A program made the translations under genes and the position numbers. The notes under the pieces were generated by a model. That model worked only from the letters and a program-made list of their open reading frames with translations, was not told the origin of the DNA and made no database searches. This document shows positions 36,058-47,120 of a DNA stretch of 64,000 bases, piece by piece; position 1 is the stretch's first letter, and each line of letters starts with the position of its first letter. The stretch is from assembly GCA_028532985.1 (NCBI GenBank), contig JANCIK010000011.1, forward strand, positions 310,001-374,000, written 5' to 3'. The DNA is from Stropharia rugosoannulata. Taxonomy: Eukaryota; Basidiomycota; Agaricomycetes; Agaricales; Strophariaceae.

Positions 36058-37058
36058 AACTTTTCAGGATGTATGTGCCCCGTTTCCTGATCTCTCGATC
36101 GCATCACTCACCTTTCCGTGGCCCTGTTCTGCTCTCAGGATGTATGTGATCCCATCTCTGCATTCGTTAAAGCCATCACTCACCTTTGCATGGCCCTGTT
36201 CTGCTCTCAGCGTGTATGTGATCCCATTTCTGCATTTGTTAAACCCATCACTGACCATTCTGTGGCCATGTCCCACTCTCAGGCTGTATGTAATCCAATC
36301 TCTGCATTTGTTAAACCCATCACTGACCTTTCCGTGGCCATGTCCCACTCTCAGGAAGTACGTGATCACATCTCTGCATTTGTTAAAGCCATCACTCACC
36401 TTTCCATGGCCATGTCCTGCTCTCAGTTTGTATGTGATCCCATCTCTGCATTCGTTAAAGCCATCACTCACCTTTGCATGGCCCTGTTCTGCTCTCAGCG
36501 TGTATGTGATCCCATTTCTGCATTTGTTAAACCCATCACTGACCATTCTGTGGCCATGTCCCACTCTTAGTGGGTACGTGATCCCATCTCTGCATTTGCT
36601 AAAGCCATCACTCACCTTTCCGTGGCCATGTCCTGCTCTCAGTTTGTATGTGATCCCATCTCTGCATTTGTTAAACCCATCACTGACCTTTCCGTGGCCA
36701 TGTCCCGCTCTCAGGATGTATGTGATCCCATCTCTGCATTTGTTAAACCCATCACTGACCTTTCCATGGCCATGTCCCGCTCTCAGGATGTATGTGATCC
36801 CATCTCTGCATTCGTTAAAGCCATCACTCACCTTTCCGTGGCCATGTCCCACTCTTAGCGGGTACGTGATCCCATCTCTGCATTTGTTAAAGCCATCACT
36901 CACCTTTGCATGGCCCTGTTCTGCTCTCAGCGTGTATGTGATCCCATTTCTGCATTTGTTAAACCCATCACTGACCATTCTGTGGCCATGTCCCACTCTC
37001 AGGCTGTATGTAATCCCATCTCTGCATTTGTGAATCCAACAACTGATCATTCTATACC
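36058..37058. repeat. 72-bp minisatellite, about 13-14 copies
   Basis: CTCTCAG recurs at 36132, 36204, 36276 and onward with strict 72-bp spacing. A typical unit includes TATGTGATCCCATCTCTGCA. Because 72 is divisible by three, one plus frame (36044-37033) and one minus frame (37116-36064) stay open throughout, and another plus frame is open in long pieces. No start context, splice signal or domain supports any as a gene. It begins about 30 bp after the ULD stop codon. Confidence 0.92.
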
Positions 37059-38481
37059 CAGGCCCAGGTTGGCTGGATGTAGTCAAATTTTTTTCAAAAC
37101 ATGTATTTGTTCTCACACACTATGGCCAACAAATCCGTTCTGGATGGACGTACATGACTGACATATCCTTTGTTTCTTTTACATTTTTTCACGCAATAGA
37201 CGTGGAATAAGTATCTGATATATCTCTCAAGTAATTCGTGATCTTTCTGTATGACTTTCGCAAGATAACACCGAGATATGTCTTCAATGTTTCCACTCCA
37301 AATCTGTAGCACTCTTATTGAAACATGTTAGCAGTTTATGCTTTGAATTCCGGTTGGAACAGTTGCGGATCATGCATAAAACAAACTCAAATTTCATATG
37401 TCACAGATTAGAACTTTTCTCCCCATCTAAATCGAGGTAGATAGTGTACATAGTTTATAACTTTCTATTTCAATTATTCCGCAATGACAACGTGATTAAA
37501 CTCCCAATCACTTCTGTATTATTGATTCGTCGAAGAAGGTGAACATAAACTACAATTATATACCCAGATTATATAGGTAATACATTTCTAATAACTCACT
37601 GCTAATCACTTCTGTTTCGAATATATCACTGCAATTATCACTGTATTCTTTTTATGCAAACACGTGCAGCTCTTTTTAGATACTGATTATGGCATGTACA
37701 AGAAAACCATAATTTTAGACTGAATAAAGATAAACGGGATGGCTACATTAATTAAAGAAAACAGGAAGACTACTTCACAGATCAGGTCCCTGTGGTTTGT
37801 TAGTAGAACTTATGTGAAGCAGGACAATGTACAGCAAGGATGGTAACATTTTCGATCGCCAGCTGCCTCCTCGAGTTGGGTAATGCATGTTTATGGGCCC
37901 CATATTCCACGTTTTCGTCGTCATTGACATGCATCCACCACAACTCCACGAGAGCGTGTACGTTGTTGTGATAGACCTAACCAAAATCCGTATAATGGGC
38001 ATCATTTACTTTTGAAGTTCTTGACTGTACATGATGCATACACTGAAAGGAGTTGTGAGGACGTTTATCAGAGTAATGAAGGCACGGCTGACTGGGATGT
38101 GTATTGGATTTAGAGTTGAAGTATTTGAAAAAAAAAAAATGCACTTACTATGTAACACGATACCATTTTTGCAAACTGAAATCCACCTAGCCTTATTCCA
38201 AAGAGACAGCCAGCCGGGATCGTGCGTGCTGCCGAACCCTCCAAGCTCGAGCCTTCTACGCAACCCCCCGGACAAACAGTCACCCGTTTTCTCCGTGTTT
38301 ACCCTGAAGAGTTCATGCTTCTTTTGGTCCCATTATCATCATAGCAGCTTATCTTATGTATCCACTACTGTCTGTACAGCCGTGGCTCCCCCATCTGTCA
38401 GGTGACTGCCTGCCCTGCCATCGGACAGCCCTTGCTGCTCGATAGCCGTCTGCTATCCAGCAGAATGCGGCCGCGCATAGC
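37059..38481. other. Gene-less stretch with a possible decayed minus-strand gene
   Basis: On the minus strand at about 37970-37800 one frame reads ALVELWWMHVNDDENVEYGA and ends HCPASHKFY, which looks protein-like. No start, family or upstream exon could be assigned. A 10-A run is at about 38130. The rest is AT-rich without features. Confidence 0.35.
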
Positions 38482-38486
38482 CCTCC
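38482..38486. repeat. Target-site duplication of copia (CCTCC), left
   Basis: CCTCC directly before the left LTR; repeated at 53316-53320 directly after the right LTR. Confidence 0.85.
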
Positions 38487-38798
38487 TGTTGGATTTCCGA
38501 GAGGCAAGGACAAATAACGACACGAGGATTGCCGCCGCCACGCGGAGTTCTTTCTGTGTCAAATGTATATTTTTAGCACTCTCGTTACCTATGCAATTGC
38601 TAGCTTCGATTACTAGCTATTTAACTACACGTTCATACATACTTAAAAACCTTTTACTCTTCATGTTTCTTACTACTTGTGAATGCTCTTCTCAAGCTCT
38701 TATTCTTCTCATTTTCAGTATATAATGTTGTGTACAAATCTGCTACACCTCAGTCGTTTGCACCCTCTTCGAGGCAACGAGCTGAGGCTATTCTTACA
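38487..38798 (+). repeat. Copia left LTR
   Basis: 312 bp, TG...CA ends, nearly identical to the first part of 52890-53315. Confidence 0.93.
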
Positions 38799-38855
38799 GG
38801 TTATGAGCCCTGGTTGTTACCACTGCCTCTGATTGTTTTTTGCGACTCACCGAAA

Positions 38856-39480
38856 ATGTCTACAATCACTGCTACTTCTCTCACGGATACTCTTCCTTCT
38901 TCGGTTCCGAAACTCGACGCAAGCGGCGTCAACTGGGCTATTTTTGCCGTTCGGTTCCAGGATGCTGTCGAGGCAAAGGGGTTCTGGGGGGGGCACGGAC
39001 GTCTTCACGTCCAACTGAGGCGCCCGCTGTTGCACCGCGCGTGGCTACTGCGACTACCACGGCGCCGGGTGCTGCTGCTGCTGCTGCTGAGCCCGAGGCC
39101 AAGCCTGACGACAATACTGCTGCTTTAATCCGTCAGTGGGAGAAAGATGAAAAATCGGCCAAATCATTGCTTACCCAAAAGATTCCCGACTCTACGTTGA
39201 TGCGTGTTCACATGAAGCCAACCGTAAAGGACCGTTGGGATGCGATTGTGGCCGAATACACAGAGAAAGGTGCTTATGCACAGACTGATCTTCGTACCAA
39301 GTTCTTGGAGTCCAAGTGCCACGAGAAGGGCAACGTTCGAGAGTTCCTGGATGCCTTACGGGTCAAGCGCGAGGAGCTGGTGACCGTCGGCGTGGACATC
39401 GATGAGAAGGACTACAGATCCGTGATCATATCCTCCTTACCTTATTATCTCTCCAACTTCGCATCATCACAGCTTGCCGC
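38856..39480 (+). pseudogene. Copia gag-pol, 5' fragment
   Basis: The ATG at 38856 gives MSTITATSLTDTLPSSVPKL and INWAIF-like copia gag motifs (NWAIFAVRFQDAVEAKGFWG). The frame breaks in an eight-G run at 38986-38993, after which the gag continues in the neighbouring frame with an Ala/Thr/Pro stretch, EKDEKSAKSLLTQKIPDST and REFLDALRVKREELVTVG. It stops at the gypsy insertion point. The continuation is 48961-52882. Confidence 0.9.
39476..39480. repeat. Target-site duplication of gypsy (GCCGC), left
   Basis: GCCGC directly before the left LTR; repeated at 48956-48960. Confidence 0.9.
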
Positions 39481-40260
39481 TGTTAGGGATTACTAGCCTT
39501 CTCAAACAAAGAAACATTATTATAAATAAGAAACCTATTTATTATTTAAACACCTGAAACAGAAATAAGTGCCCACTATCTATTTATAAAAAAACCTGTG
39601 CTCAAAGGACATCACATATATGTTTGCAAAGAATAGCATTTAGGCTGTACATCTCAAACATGTTTTAAACACAAATACACAGCCTCATACTACTAGTATA
39701 AAAGCACATTTCAGATGTATTAGAATACAACTTAATCTTATACCACCATCATCTCCTCCACTTGAGTGAGTCTCTGCCATTGCAGACAATCAGAACACTG
39801 AAATCACTTATTCTAATACAGTAAAGTTCTGCTTGCACTAGCTAGTATTACTTTACAAGTCTATACTAACCCACTAACCTTAATAATTAACTAACAGGCT
39901 CTAATAGTCGCGCTCTACCACCCAGTAAGCGCTCGTAACAAGTAACTACAGTACATAATTAGTTACACTCTTTGTATTCCGTGCCACAAGCCATAATACA
40001 TAGTAAATCACGCTTAAGCGCCCGATAAGCGCCCAAGCTCGTAGCACGCCGTTCACGCTCTCGACAACGCGTACTCATCGTGCCACAATACATCCACATT
40101 ACTCACACATCTATTAAGCGCCCGTTAAGCGCTCGTGCTCGTTACACGCCTCATACACGTTAAGCGCCCGTTCAACGTCGTGCCACAATCCACGTACTAT
40201 TAGTATCTTCATTGGAAGACACCAACGTTAATTGTTCACTTAAATTCACGAACCATAACA
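39481..40260 (+). repeat. Gypsy left LTR
   Basis: 780 bp. It contains TATAAAA at 39697-39703 and six TAAGCGC motifs between 39926 and 40170. The base after the LTR starts TTGGTGGACGC, the likely primer-binding region. Confidence 0.95.
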
Positions 40261-40323
40261 TTGGTGGACGCATTGGGAAATTACTTGTACAAGAATACTA
40301 CTTAGTCTATAAGAACTTCAAAC

Positions 40324-42486
40324 ATGAGTTCTACTCAAGTATATCAAGAAGGAGATTTTTCTATGGAGCATGTACAAGAAACATCTACACCACAAGCACC
40401 AGGAAATCTTCCTGTCACACCACCACGCAGAACTACTCATCATGTTCCGCCCTCTCCGCCAGGATGAAGAGTTAGTTTCAGTAAACCAATTACTGAGTCA
40501 CCCTCTCCTAATCCAACAACTGCTCCTCAGCCAGATATTCTACTAGCCACTCCATATAAACGGGCCAGTGCAGTTGCTTTGCAACTTAATCATCCTGTTG
40601 CAATGCCTGCTGCTTTAACCGAAATTACAGCACCAGTAGTAGGGACAAATGACATCGTAAGATACGACGATATTACAATGTTCTTATTAGGATGTTTTCC
40701 CTTATCTTCAATTCGTCCAGATAATCCTAGTTATCTCACAGCTCTTGGGCGACGTGTGCGTGCATTAGAATTTGCGTTTCAATTCACAGGAAGACGGGCC
40801 ACGTTTGAAAGTGAAGAATACCTGGAACAAATAGGGCTCAGGAATAAATATCAGGCAGCATATCAGAAACTATTCCGTATGCTAACAGATCTTGTCATAT
40901 ATAATGGGGAAACACTAGGGTACGGTATTGAAATCAGCCTATACCAAAATCTTATGAATGAATTAGGACAGCTTAGAGACAATGTGACACACACTCACGG
41001 ACAAGTTATTCCTGAACTACCTATATGGGGACGGGATGATAATATTAATTTGTTATGGACGGCAAATGATTTTGAAATATTGGGTACCCTATTTAGAGCC
41101 GAAACTGAAGCCTTTTTACTAAATTTACAAAGAAATGAAGCCATTATTAAAGGAAGAAATGCGAACCGTTTTAGTCCTTCTCCTCTAACCGCAAAACAAG
41201 AGGTCGGAAGTATATCTGATATTTTAAAACCACGAAAATTATCAGCCATTAATCCGAGACTGCCTATGTTTGGTTCCCCCATTTCCAATAATGGTAGCCG
41301 TCGCATGAAAGAGCTGTATGAAACTAAAGAAACTGTTCAAGACTCTAGAAATCAAAATGAAGGAGACCCTAGTGATACGGAAAGCTCTATTGCTTCAGGA
41401 CGATCTCATACCCCAAGAAGAAGAGGAGGACCTCCTGATGACGATGATGATGGAGATAATAGCCCAAATGAAGGAAATACTAGTCGAAGATCTGAACGAT
41501 CAACACGTCGTCACACAAGGTCTCGTAAAGAGAGATCAGATATTCAACGCACACAAGAGCCACAATTTGATTATAAATTAAAACTGGATATAATTCCTAC
41601 CTGGGATGGTAATCCAGACGATCTAGGACGATGGATAATCAAAATTAACTGTCTTTCTCAAAGATCTAATTTGATATTTAAACAACTTGGAATGTTGGTG
41701 CCTAGTAGACTAACCGGGTCAGCCGAGGTGTGGTACTATAGTCAAAGCGCCATTGTTAGACAAGAAATTGAGCAAGACTGGTACTCCCTGCGAAAAGCTA
41801 TAGGAGAATATTATATGAATCCAGCTTATATGAGCAAACAGAAAGCTAGAGCAAATAAAGCTTCCTATCAGGATGCAACGGCTAGTCAAGAATCACCCAG
41901 TGAATATGTTATATGAAAACTTGAATTACTAGAATTAGTTTATGACTATTCTGATAGTGAAATCATAAATGAAATCATGGCCGGAGCCCCGTCTTACTGG
42001 ACTACGATACTTACTCCTCACCTATACCATAACTTTTTGGACTTCCAAAGGGCTGTTAAATTCCATGAAGATAATCTTACAAAGCAGGACTATACTAGGT
42101 CACGCAATACACCTCGGTTTAACAGAGAATCGGCACCAGTTCAATCACGAAATCCGTTTGTGAATTTCCGCGCACGCAGTAACCTTGTAGGATGGAGTAA
42201 ATCCACTACAAACCCACCATTCCCCAAGGACGATCTTACAATTTCTAGCCGAGGTACTCCCGAGGAGAAAGGAGCTAGACCATGTAGGCATTGTGGGAGT
42301 AACAAACATTGGGATTTCGATTGCAAATACGCTCGCAAAGGGGAAAAGAGAGCTCGAACTAATATGATATCCACAGATCAAGAAGAAGAGGAAGCGCAGG
42401 ATAATTATAATCAATTGTTCTATGATACAATATCTGACTTTGAAGACAATTTAGAAGAGGATTTTTCCCAGACTCCTCAGAATTAG
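40324..42486 (+). pseudogene. Gypsy gag with two in-frame TGA codons
   Basis: Starts MSSTQVYQEGDFSMEHVQE. TGA at 40465-40467 (SPPG-stop-RVSFSKP) and TGA at 41914-41916 (SEYVI-stop-KLELLELV) interrupt one otherwise continuous frame. A capsid-like helical region spans about 40650-41100 and again 41580-41970. An acidic/basic low-complexity linker lies at 41370-41560. A CCHC knuckle (CRHCGSNKHWDFDC) is at about 42280-42325. The frame ends TAG at 42486. At both stop positions related elements as I know them have arginine, and CGA to TGA would be a single C-to-T change. Confidence 0.9.
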
Positions 42487-43796
42487 AGTGCCTCGACCCC
42501 TCTGAGGATATAAAAATCGAGCCACACTCCTACAAACTTTCTATTAGCCCAAATCAATTAACAAGGAAAAGAAAATTATCAAAGATGATATTACAAGAAG
42601 ACGTGCACGATTCTCCAATTCTGCCAATAATTAGTTTAGCACAAATATCAGCCAGACCTAAAGGATGCAGCTTTTTAGGAGCACAAGCTACAAAAACATC
42701 AGTATATATTAACCAAAGCAAGGGATCATTAGTACCGATAATAATAGATTCAGGATCTGATATTACACTTATCTCGCAAGAAGCTCTAGATCAGATCACT
42801 CCCAAACCCAAGATAAAAACAGGACAACGTATTAATCTTGTACAAGTAACAGGTAAGGCAACGATTCAAGGATACGTAAATATCGACCTGTTCTTCCCTC
42901 TGGATGATTGTTATGTCAAATTAACCGTTGAAGCATATGTCGTACAAGGAATGACAGCCCCTCTAATTTTAGGAAACGATTATGCCAATCAATATTCTTT
43001 ATCTATTATTAGAAGGGACGGAAATAGCTTCTTAAACTTTGGGAACTCTAAGCTACAAATTCAAGTCGAAAATTCGCTAAGCACCAAGTTTCAAGATACG
43101 GAAGGACATAGTTTTAAAGTAAAAGTCCGAGCAGACTACACTTCTATATTACTAAAGCATCAAAAACATAAATATGCTAAAGGACTTCGTCAGCGACTTA
43201 AGAAACGGTTGCAAGACCCATATATACGAAGTTCCAAGGATGTTACTATTAAACCAAAGAGCGCCCAGTATATTCCTATATACGCTGACTTCCGAACCGG
43301 ATATAATACTCTACTAGTAGAAAGACAAGTTTTTCTGGAAGATAACGGAAGCTCTTTTGGAGTATGTAATACTCTAATAAACAAAGATAGACCAGTGATT
43401 CTTGTATCCAACTTCGGAGAAAAAGATGTCATTATATCTGCAGGAGAACCAATAGCCAAGACAAAAGACCCGAGACTTGTCTTGGATAAAGAGAGCAATC
43501 TAACAAAACAAGAAATAAAATCTGCTCAGAACTTTACTACTCTTATACAAAGAGTATCTAATTTGTACAGTCACGGGCAAATCATAAAACTTGAGGAACC
43601 AGGAAGAAAAGAAGGACTTGAATATGGATTAGGAGATCCACCTATTCAAGGAGGACCTAAGACTGGTGAAGTACCACCGGATGATATACCCGAAACAGAC
43701 TTAATGAAAACCATAGACATATTGGGAGAACTGACGACAGAAGAAACAGAACAATTACAAAGAATCATACTCTCTAACAAAGAAGCCTTCGAATAA
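42444..43796 (+). CDS. Gypsy pol N-terminal part: aspartic protease
   Basis: This frame is -1 relative to gag and overlaps its end by 43 nt (42444-42486), consistent with -1 ribosomal frameshifting; a run ATTTTTCCC lies in the overlap at about 42461. The protease active site is IIIDSGSDITLIS, with the second signature PLILGNDY downstream. A connector of about 200 residues precedes TAA at 43796. The reverse-transcriptase frame resumes one base earlier, near 43790, so either a base was lost or a second shift is needed; loss is more likely. Confidence 0.85.
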   Translation, partial: RQFRRGFFPDSSELECLDPSEDIKIEPHSYKLSISPNQLTRKRKLSKMILQEDVHDSPILPIISLAQISARPKGCSFLGAQATKTSVYINQSKGSLVPIIIDSGSDITLISQEALDQITPKPKIKTGQRINLVQVTGKATIQGYVNIDLFFPLDDCYVKLTVEAYVVQGMTAPLILGNDYANQYSLSIIRRDGNSFLNFGNSKLQIQVENSLSTKFQDTEGHSFKVKVRADYTSILLKHQKHKYAKGLRQRLKKRLQDPYIRSSKDVTIKPKSAQYIPIYADFRTGYNTLLVERQVFLEDNGSSFGVCNTLINKDRPVILVSNFGEKDVIISAGEPIAKTKDPRLVLDKESNLTKQEIKSAQNFTTLIQRVSNLYSHGQIIKLEEPGRKEGLEYGLGDPPIQGGPKTGEVPPDDIPETDLMKTIDILGELTTEETEQLQRIILSNKEAFE

Positions 43797-46700
43797 ACAG
43801 AAAAGTAGGTAACTACTCTGGAGAAGTAAACATACCACTTATTCCCGACACCAAACCAATCTCTATTCCTCTGTTTGCAACATCCCCAGAGAAAAGAAAG
43901 GTCATAGATCAACAAATGGATGCTTGGTTACAGCTAGACGTCATTGAACCATCCATAAGTCCCTGGGCGGCCCCCGTATTTATTGTGTATAGAAACAAGA
44001 AACCACGAATGGTAATTGATTTACGACGGCTCAACGAGCGGGTAATACCAGACGAGTTTCCATTACCTCGTCAAGAGGATATACTACAAAGTTTAGAAGG
44101 AAGCAAATATTTATCTACCCTTGATGCATTAGCTGGATTTATGCAATTAAGTGTAGCCTCTAAGGATAAAGAGAAACTTGCATTCAGGACACACCGTGGT
44201 CTTTTCCAGTTCAAACGAATGCCCTTTGGATACCGCAATGGACCAGCTGTCTTTCAGAGAGTTATGCAGGGCATACTCTCACCCTACTTATGGATATTTA
44301 CTTTGGTCTACATTGACGACATTGTAATCTATTCAAAAACGTTTAATGAGCACCTACAGCATATAGACTCAGTCCTTAAAGCCATTAGCCAGGCGAGTAT
44401 TACATTAGCACCCAATAAGTGCCATTTTGGGTACCAATCATTACTTCTATTAGGACAAAAAGTTTCAAGACTTGGCCTTTCAACGCATAAGGAGAAAATC
44501 GAAGCAATAATTCAATTAGCCGCACCAAAAAACATACATGAATTACAATCTTTTTTAGGCATGATGGTATATTTTTCTGCCTACATACCATATTATGCCT
44601 GGATCGTGCATCCCTTGTTTAGTCTTTTAAAAAGAAATACGCCTTGGAAGTGGGGAGAAGAAGAAGATAAAGCATTTGAACTAAGCAAGCAAATATTAAC
44701 CAATGCACCTATACGCGCCCATGCCCAAGCTGGATGTCCCTACCGAATATATTCGGATGCTTGTGACTTCGCAATCGCAGCCATATTACAGCAAGTTCAA
44801 CCCATTCCAATAGCCGATCTTAAAGGCACTAAGACATATGAGAGACTACGAAAGGCATACAATAATAAAGAAGAAGTTCCTAACCTTGTAATACCGTTAA
44901 GTAAAGAACACAATGATGTACCAATAAAAACAGAATGGGCTGAGAATTTCGAAGATACAATTGTCTACATAGAAAGGGTGATAGCATACTGGTCCAGAGT
45001 TCTTCAGAGTGCTGAAAGGAATTACTTGCCAACGGAACGAGAAGCACTAGCCCTCAAGGAAGGACTAATTAAATTTCAACCCCACGTCGAGGGAGAAGTT
45101 ATTTTGGCAGTAACAGATCACGCAGCATTAACCTGGACAAAAACATTTCAAAATATAAACCGACGGTTGCTTACTTGGGGATTAGTTTTTGCCGCATTTC
45201 CTAACCTCAAAATTATACATCGAGCAGGTTGCGTACATTCAAATGTCGACCCTTTATCGCGACTTAAAAGAATACCTGAACAAATAAGTCCAGGAGAAGG
45301 ACATCATGAAACTCTTCAGCTAGGGAATCTAAATACTCTAAGAAACATGTTTGAGTCATTAGCTCCTGATTTTGAAGATAAATTACTAGAGGTTGCGACA
45401 AACTACGCAGAAAGTCTATTAGAAGGGGAACTCGAAGCCTCTAAAATGTCGTTGGCCACTACAATAGAAGTAGGAGAGGTTTCAATTCCTTATGAAACTA
45501 GTAGACATTATCAAACAGTCTTAGAAATGAGTGACGAGGAACAAAATAAATGGCTTGAAGGATACAATAGAGACCCCTACTATAAGAAGGTTGTCCAAGC
45601 AATAGGGAAGAACGAGCACACCTCTGCCTTCCCCCAATATTATCAAGGAAAATACGGACTCTTATATTTCGAGGACAACAATGGGAACAATCGCATATGT
45701 GTACCTAAAGATTTACATAACGAAATAATGAAAGAGGTACACGGCAGCATCACAGAAAGCGCGCACGGGGGATTTCATAAAACTTATAATAGGATCAGTA
45801 GTATCTATTATTGGCCAAGAATGTCGCGTACTATTAAAAGATTCATACAAACATGTGATATCTGCCAGAAAACTAAGCCAAGACGACATAAGCTGCCCGG
45901 ACAACTTCAATCAATTCCGATACCCGACGAGCCCTTTGAAGTAATATCAATGGATTTTATTACTGATCTACCTGTTTCAAATGGGTACAATGCAATTTTA
46001 GTCATTGTAGATAAATTAACCAAGTACGCTATTTTTATACCAACAACGACAACACTAAATGAGCAAGACACAGCTAAGCTATTCTTCGAGAGAATCATAT
46101 GTCAATATGGTATTCCATGCCAAGTAATCTCGGACCGGGATCCTAGATGGCGGGGAAATTTCTGGTTGGAAATATGCAAGTTAATGGGAATGAGAAGGGC
46201 TCTCACCACCGCCTATCACCCTCAGGCGGATGGACAAACCGAGGTAATGAATCAATCATTGGAAATCAGTATTCGCGCATATATAGGACCAACATGAAAT
46301 GACTGGAGCACACTGTTGAATGCATTAAGCTTATCATACAACACTTCTATTCACACAGGAACCGGTTTCTCACCGGCATACTTACTCTACGGGTACAATC
46401 CCCACACTAAAGCCAATCTGCACAGAGTAAATGAATTTATATTAAGGAACCAAGAGGCACAAAATCCAACTATCGCAAATGCAACCGAAATTACCGAAGG
46501 ATTTACAGCGGAGCGGGACCGAGCAAAAGTGGCTCTAGTCATAGGACAAAAATTCCAGCAAAAATATTATAATCAAAAACATACAGTAGACGAGTTTAAT
46601 GTCGGCGACCTGGTAGTATTAAATAGAGCGAATTTGGGTTTAACTAGGGATGAAAAAGGAAAGGGAGAGAAGTTTTCTATCAAATACGATGGCCCTTTTG

Positions 46701-47110
46701 AAATTATAGAAAAAATGAGCCCCATTACCTACCGCCTTCGACTCCCAACTACCTACGGTATACACCCCGTAATAAACATACAAAACATTGAACAGTACTA
46801 TCCATCTCCTAAAGAATTTGGTAAACGACAAATTAAGCCTACATTGCGAGGAGATTTTGAAGACAATCCTGAATGGGAGGTCGAGCGAATTGTTGGTGAA
46901 CGATGGCTGAAAGGGAAGGGTGAGAAAAGAATCCCATGGTATAGAATCAGGTTTAAAGGATACGGACCAGAACACGACCTCTGGGATATTCAAAAGGGGT
47001 TAAGAAACGCTCCTGATGTACTAAAAGCATGGTTAAAGGAAAAATCAGCAAAAAAACGTATGCAGCAAGGAGGAAGTTTACCAAAAGTCCCGAAGGTTAG
47101 AGGTATTTAA
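43797..47110 (+). pseudogene. Gypsy pol: reverse transcriptase, RNase H, integrase, chromodomain
   Basis: The reverse transcriptase starts near INRKVGNYSGEVNIPL and has AFRTHRGLFQFKRMPFG and the catalytic YIDD (TLVYIDDIVIYSKT). RNase H follows (IYSDACDFAIAAIL, YLPTEREALALKEGL, TDHAALTW). The integrase has an HHCC finger (HGGFHKTYNRISSIYYW, CDICQ) and acidic triad context MDFITDLP, VISDRDPRW and HPQADGQTEVMN. TGA at 46295-46297 (YIGPT-stop-NDWS) breaks it. The chromodomain at the end (EWEVERIVGERW, WYRIRFKGYGPEHDLWD) likely guides insertion to heterochromatin. Ends TAA at 47110. The N-terminal boundary reflects the frameshift at about 43790. Confidence 0.92.
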
Positions 47111-47120
47111 AGGCGAGAAA

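Noticed and set aside
36044..37116. 329- and 350-codon ORFs on opposite strands as genes
   Set aside because: Both come from a 72-bp tandem repeat whose length is a multiple of three; neither has a start context, splicing or a domain.
40465..46297. TGA read as tryptophan (altered genetic code)
   Set aside because: TGA is used as the true stop elsewhere (copia pol, ULD gene), and arginine rather than tryptophan is expected at these positions.
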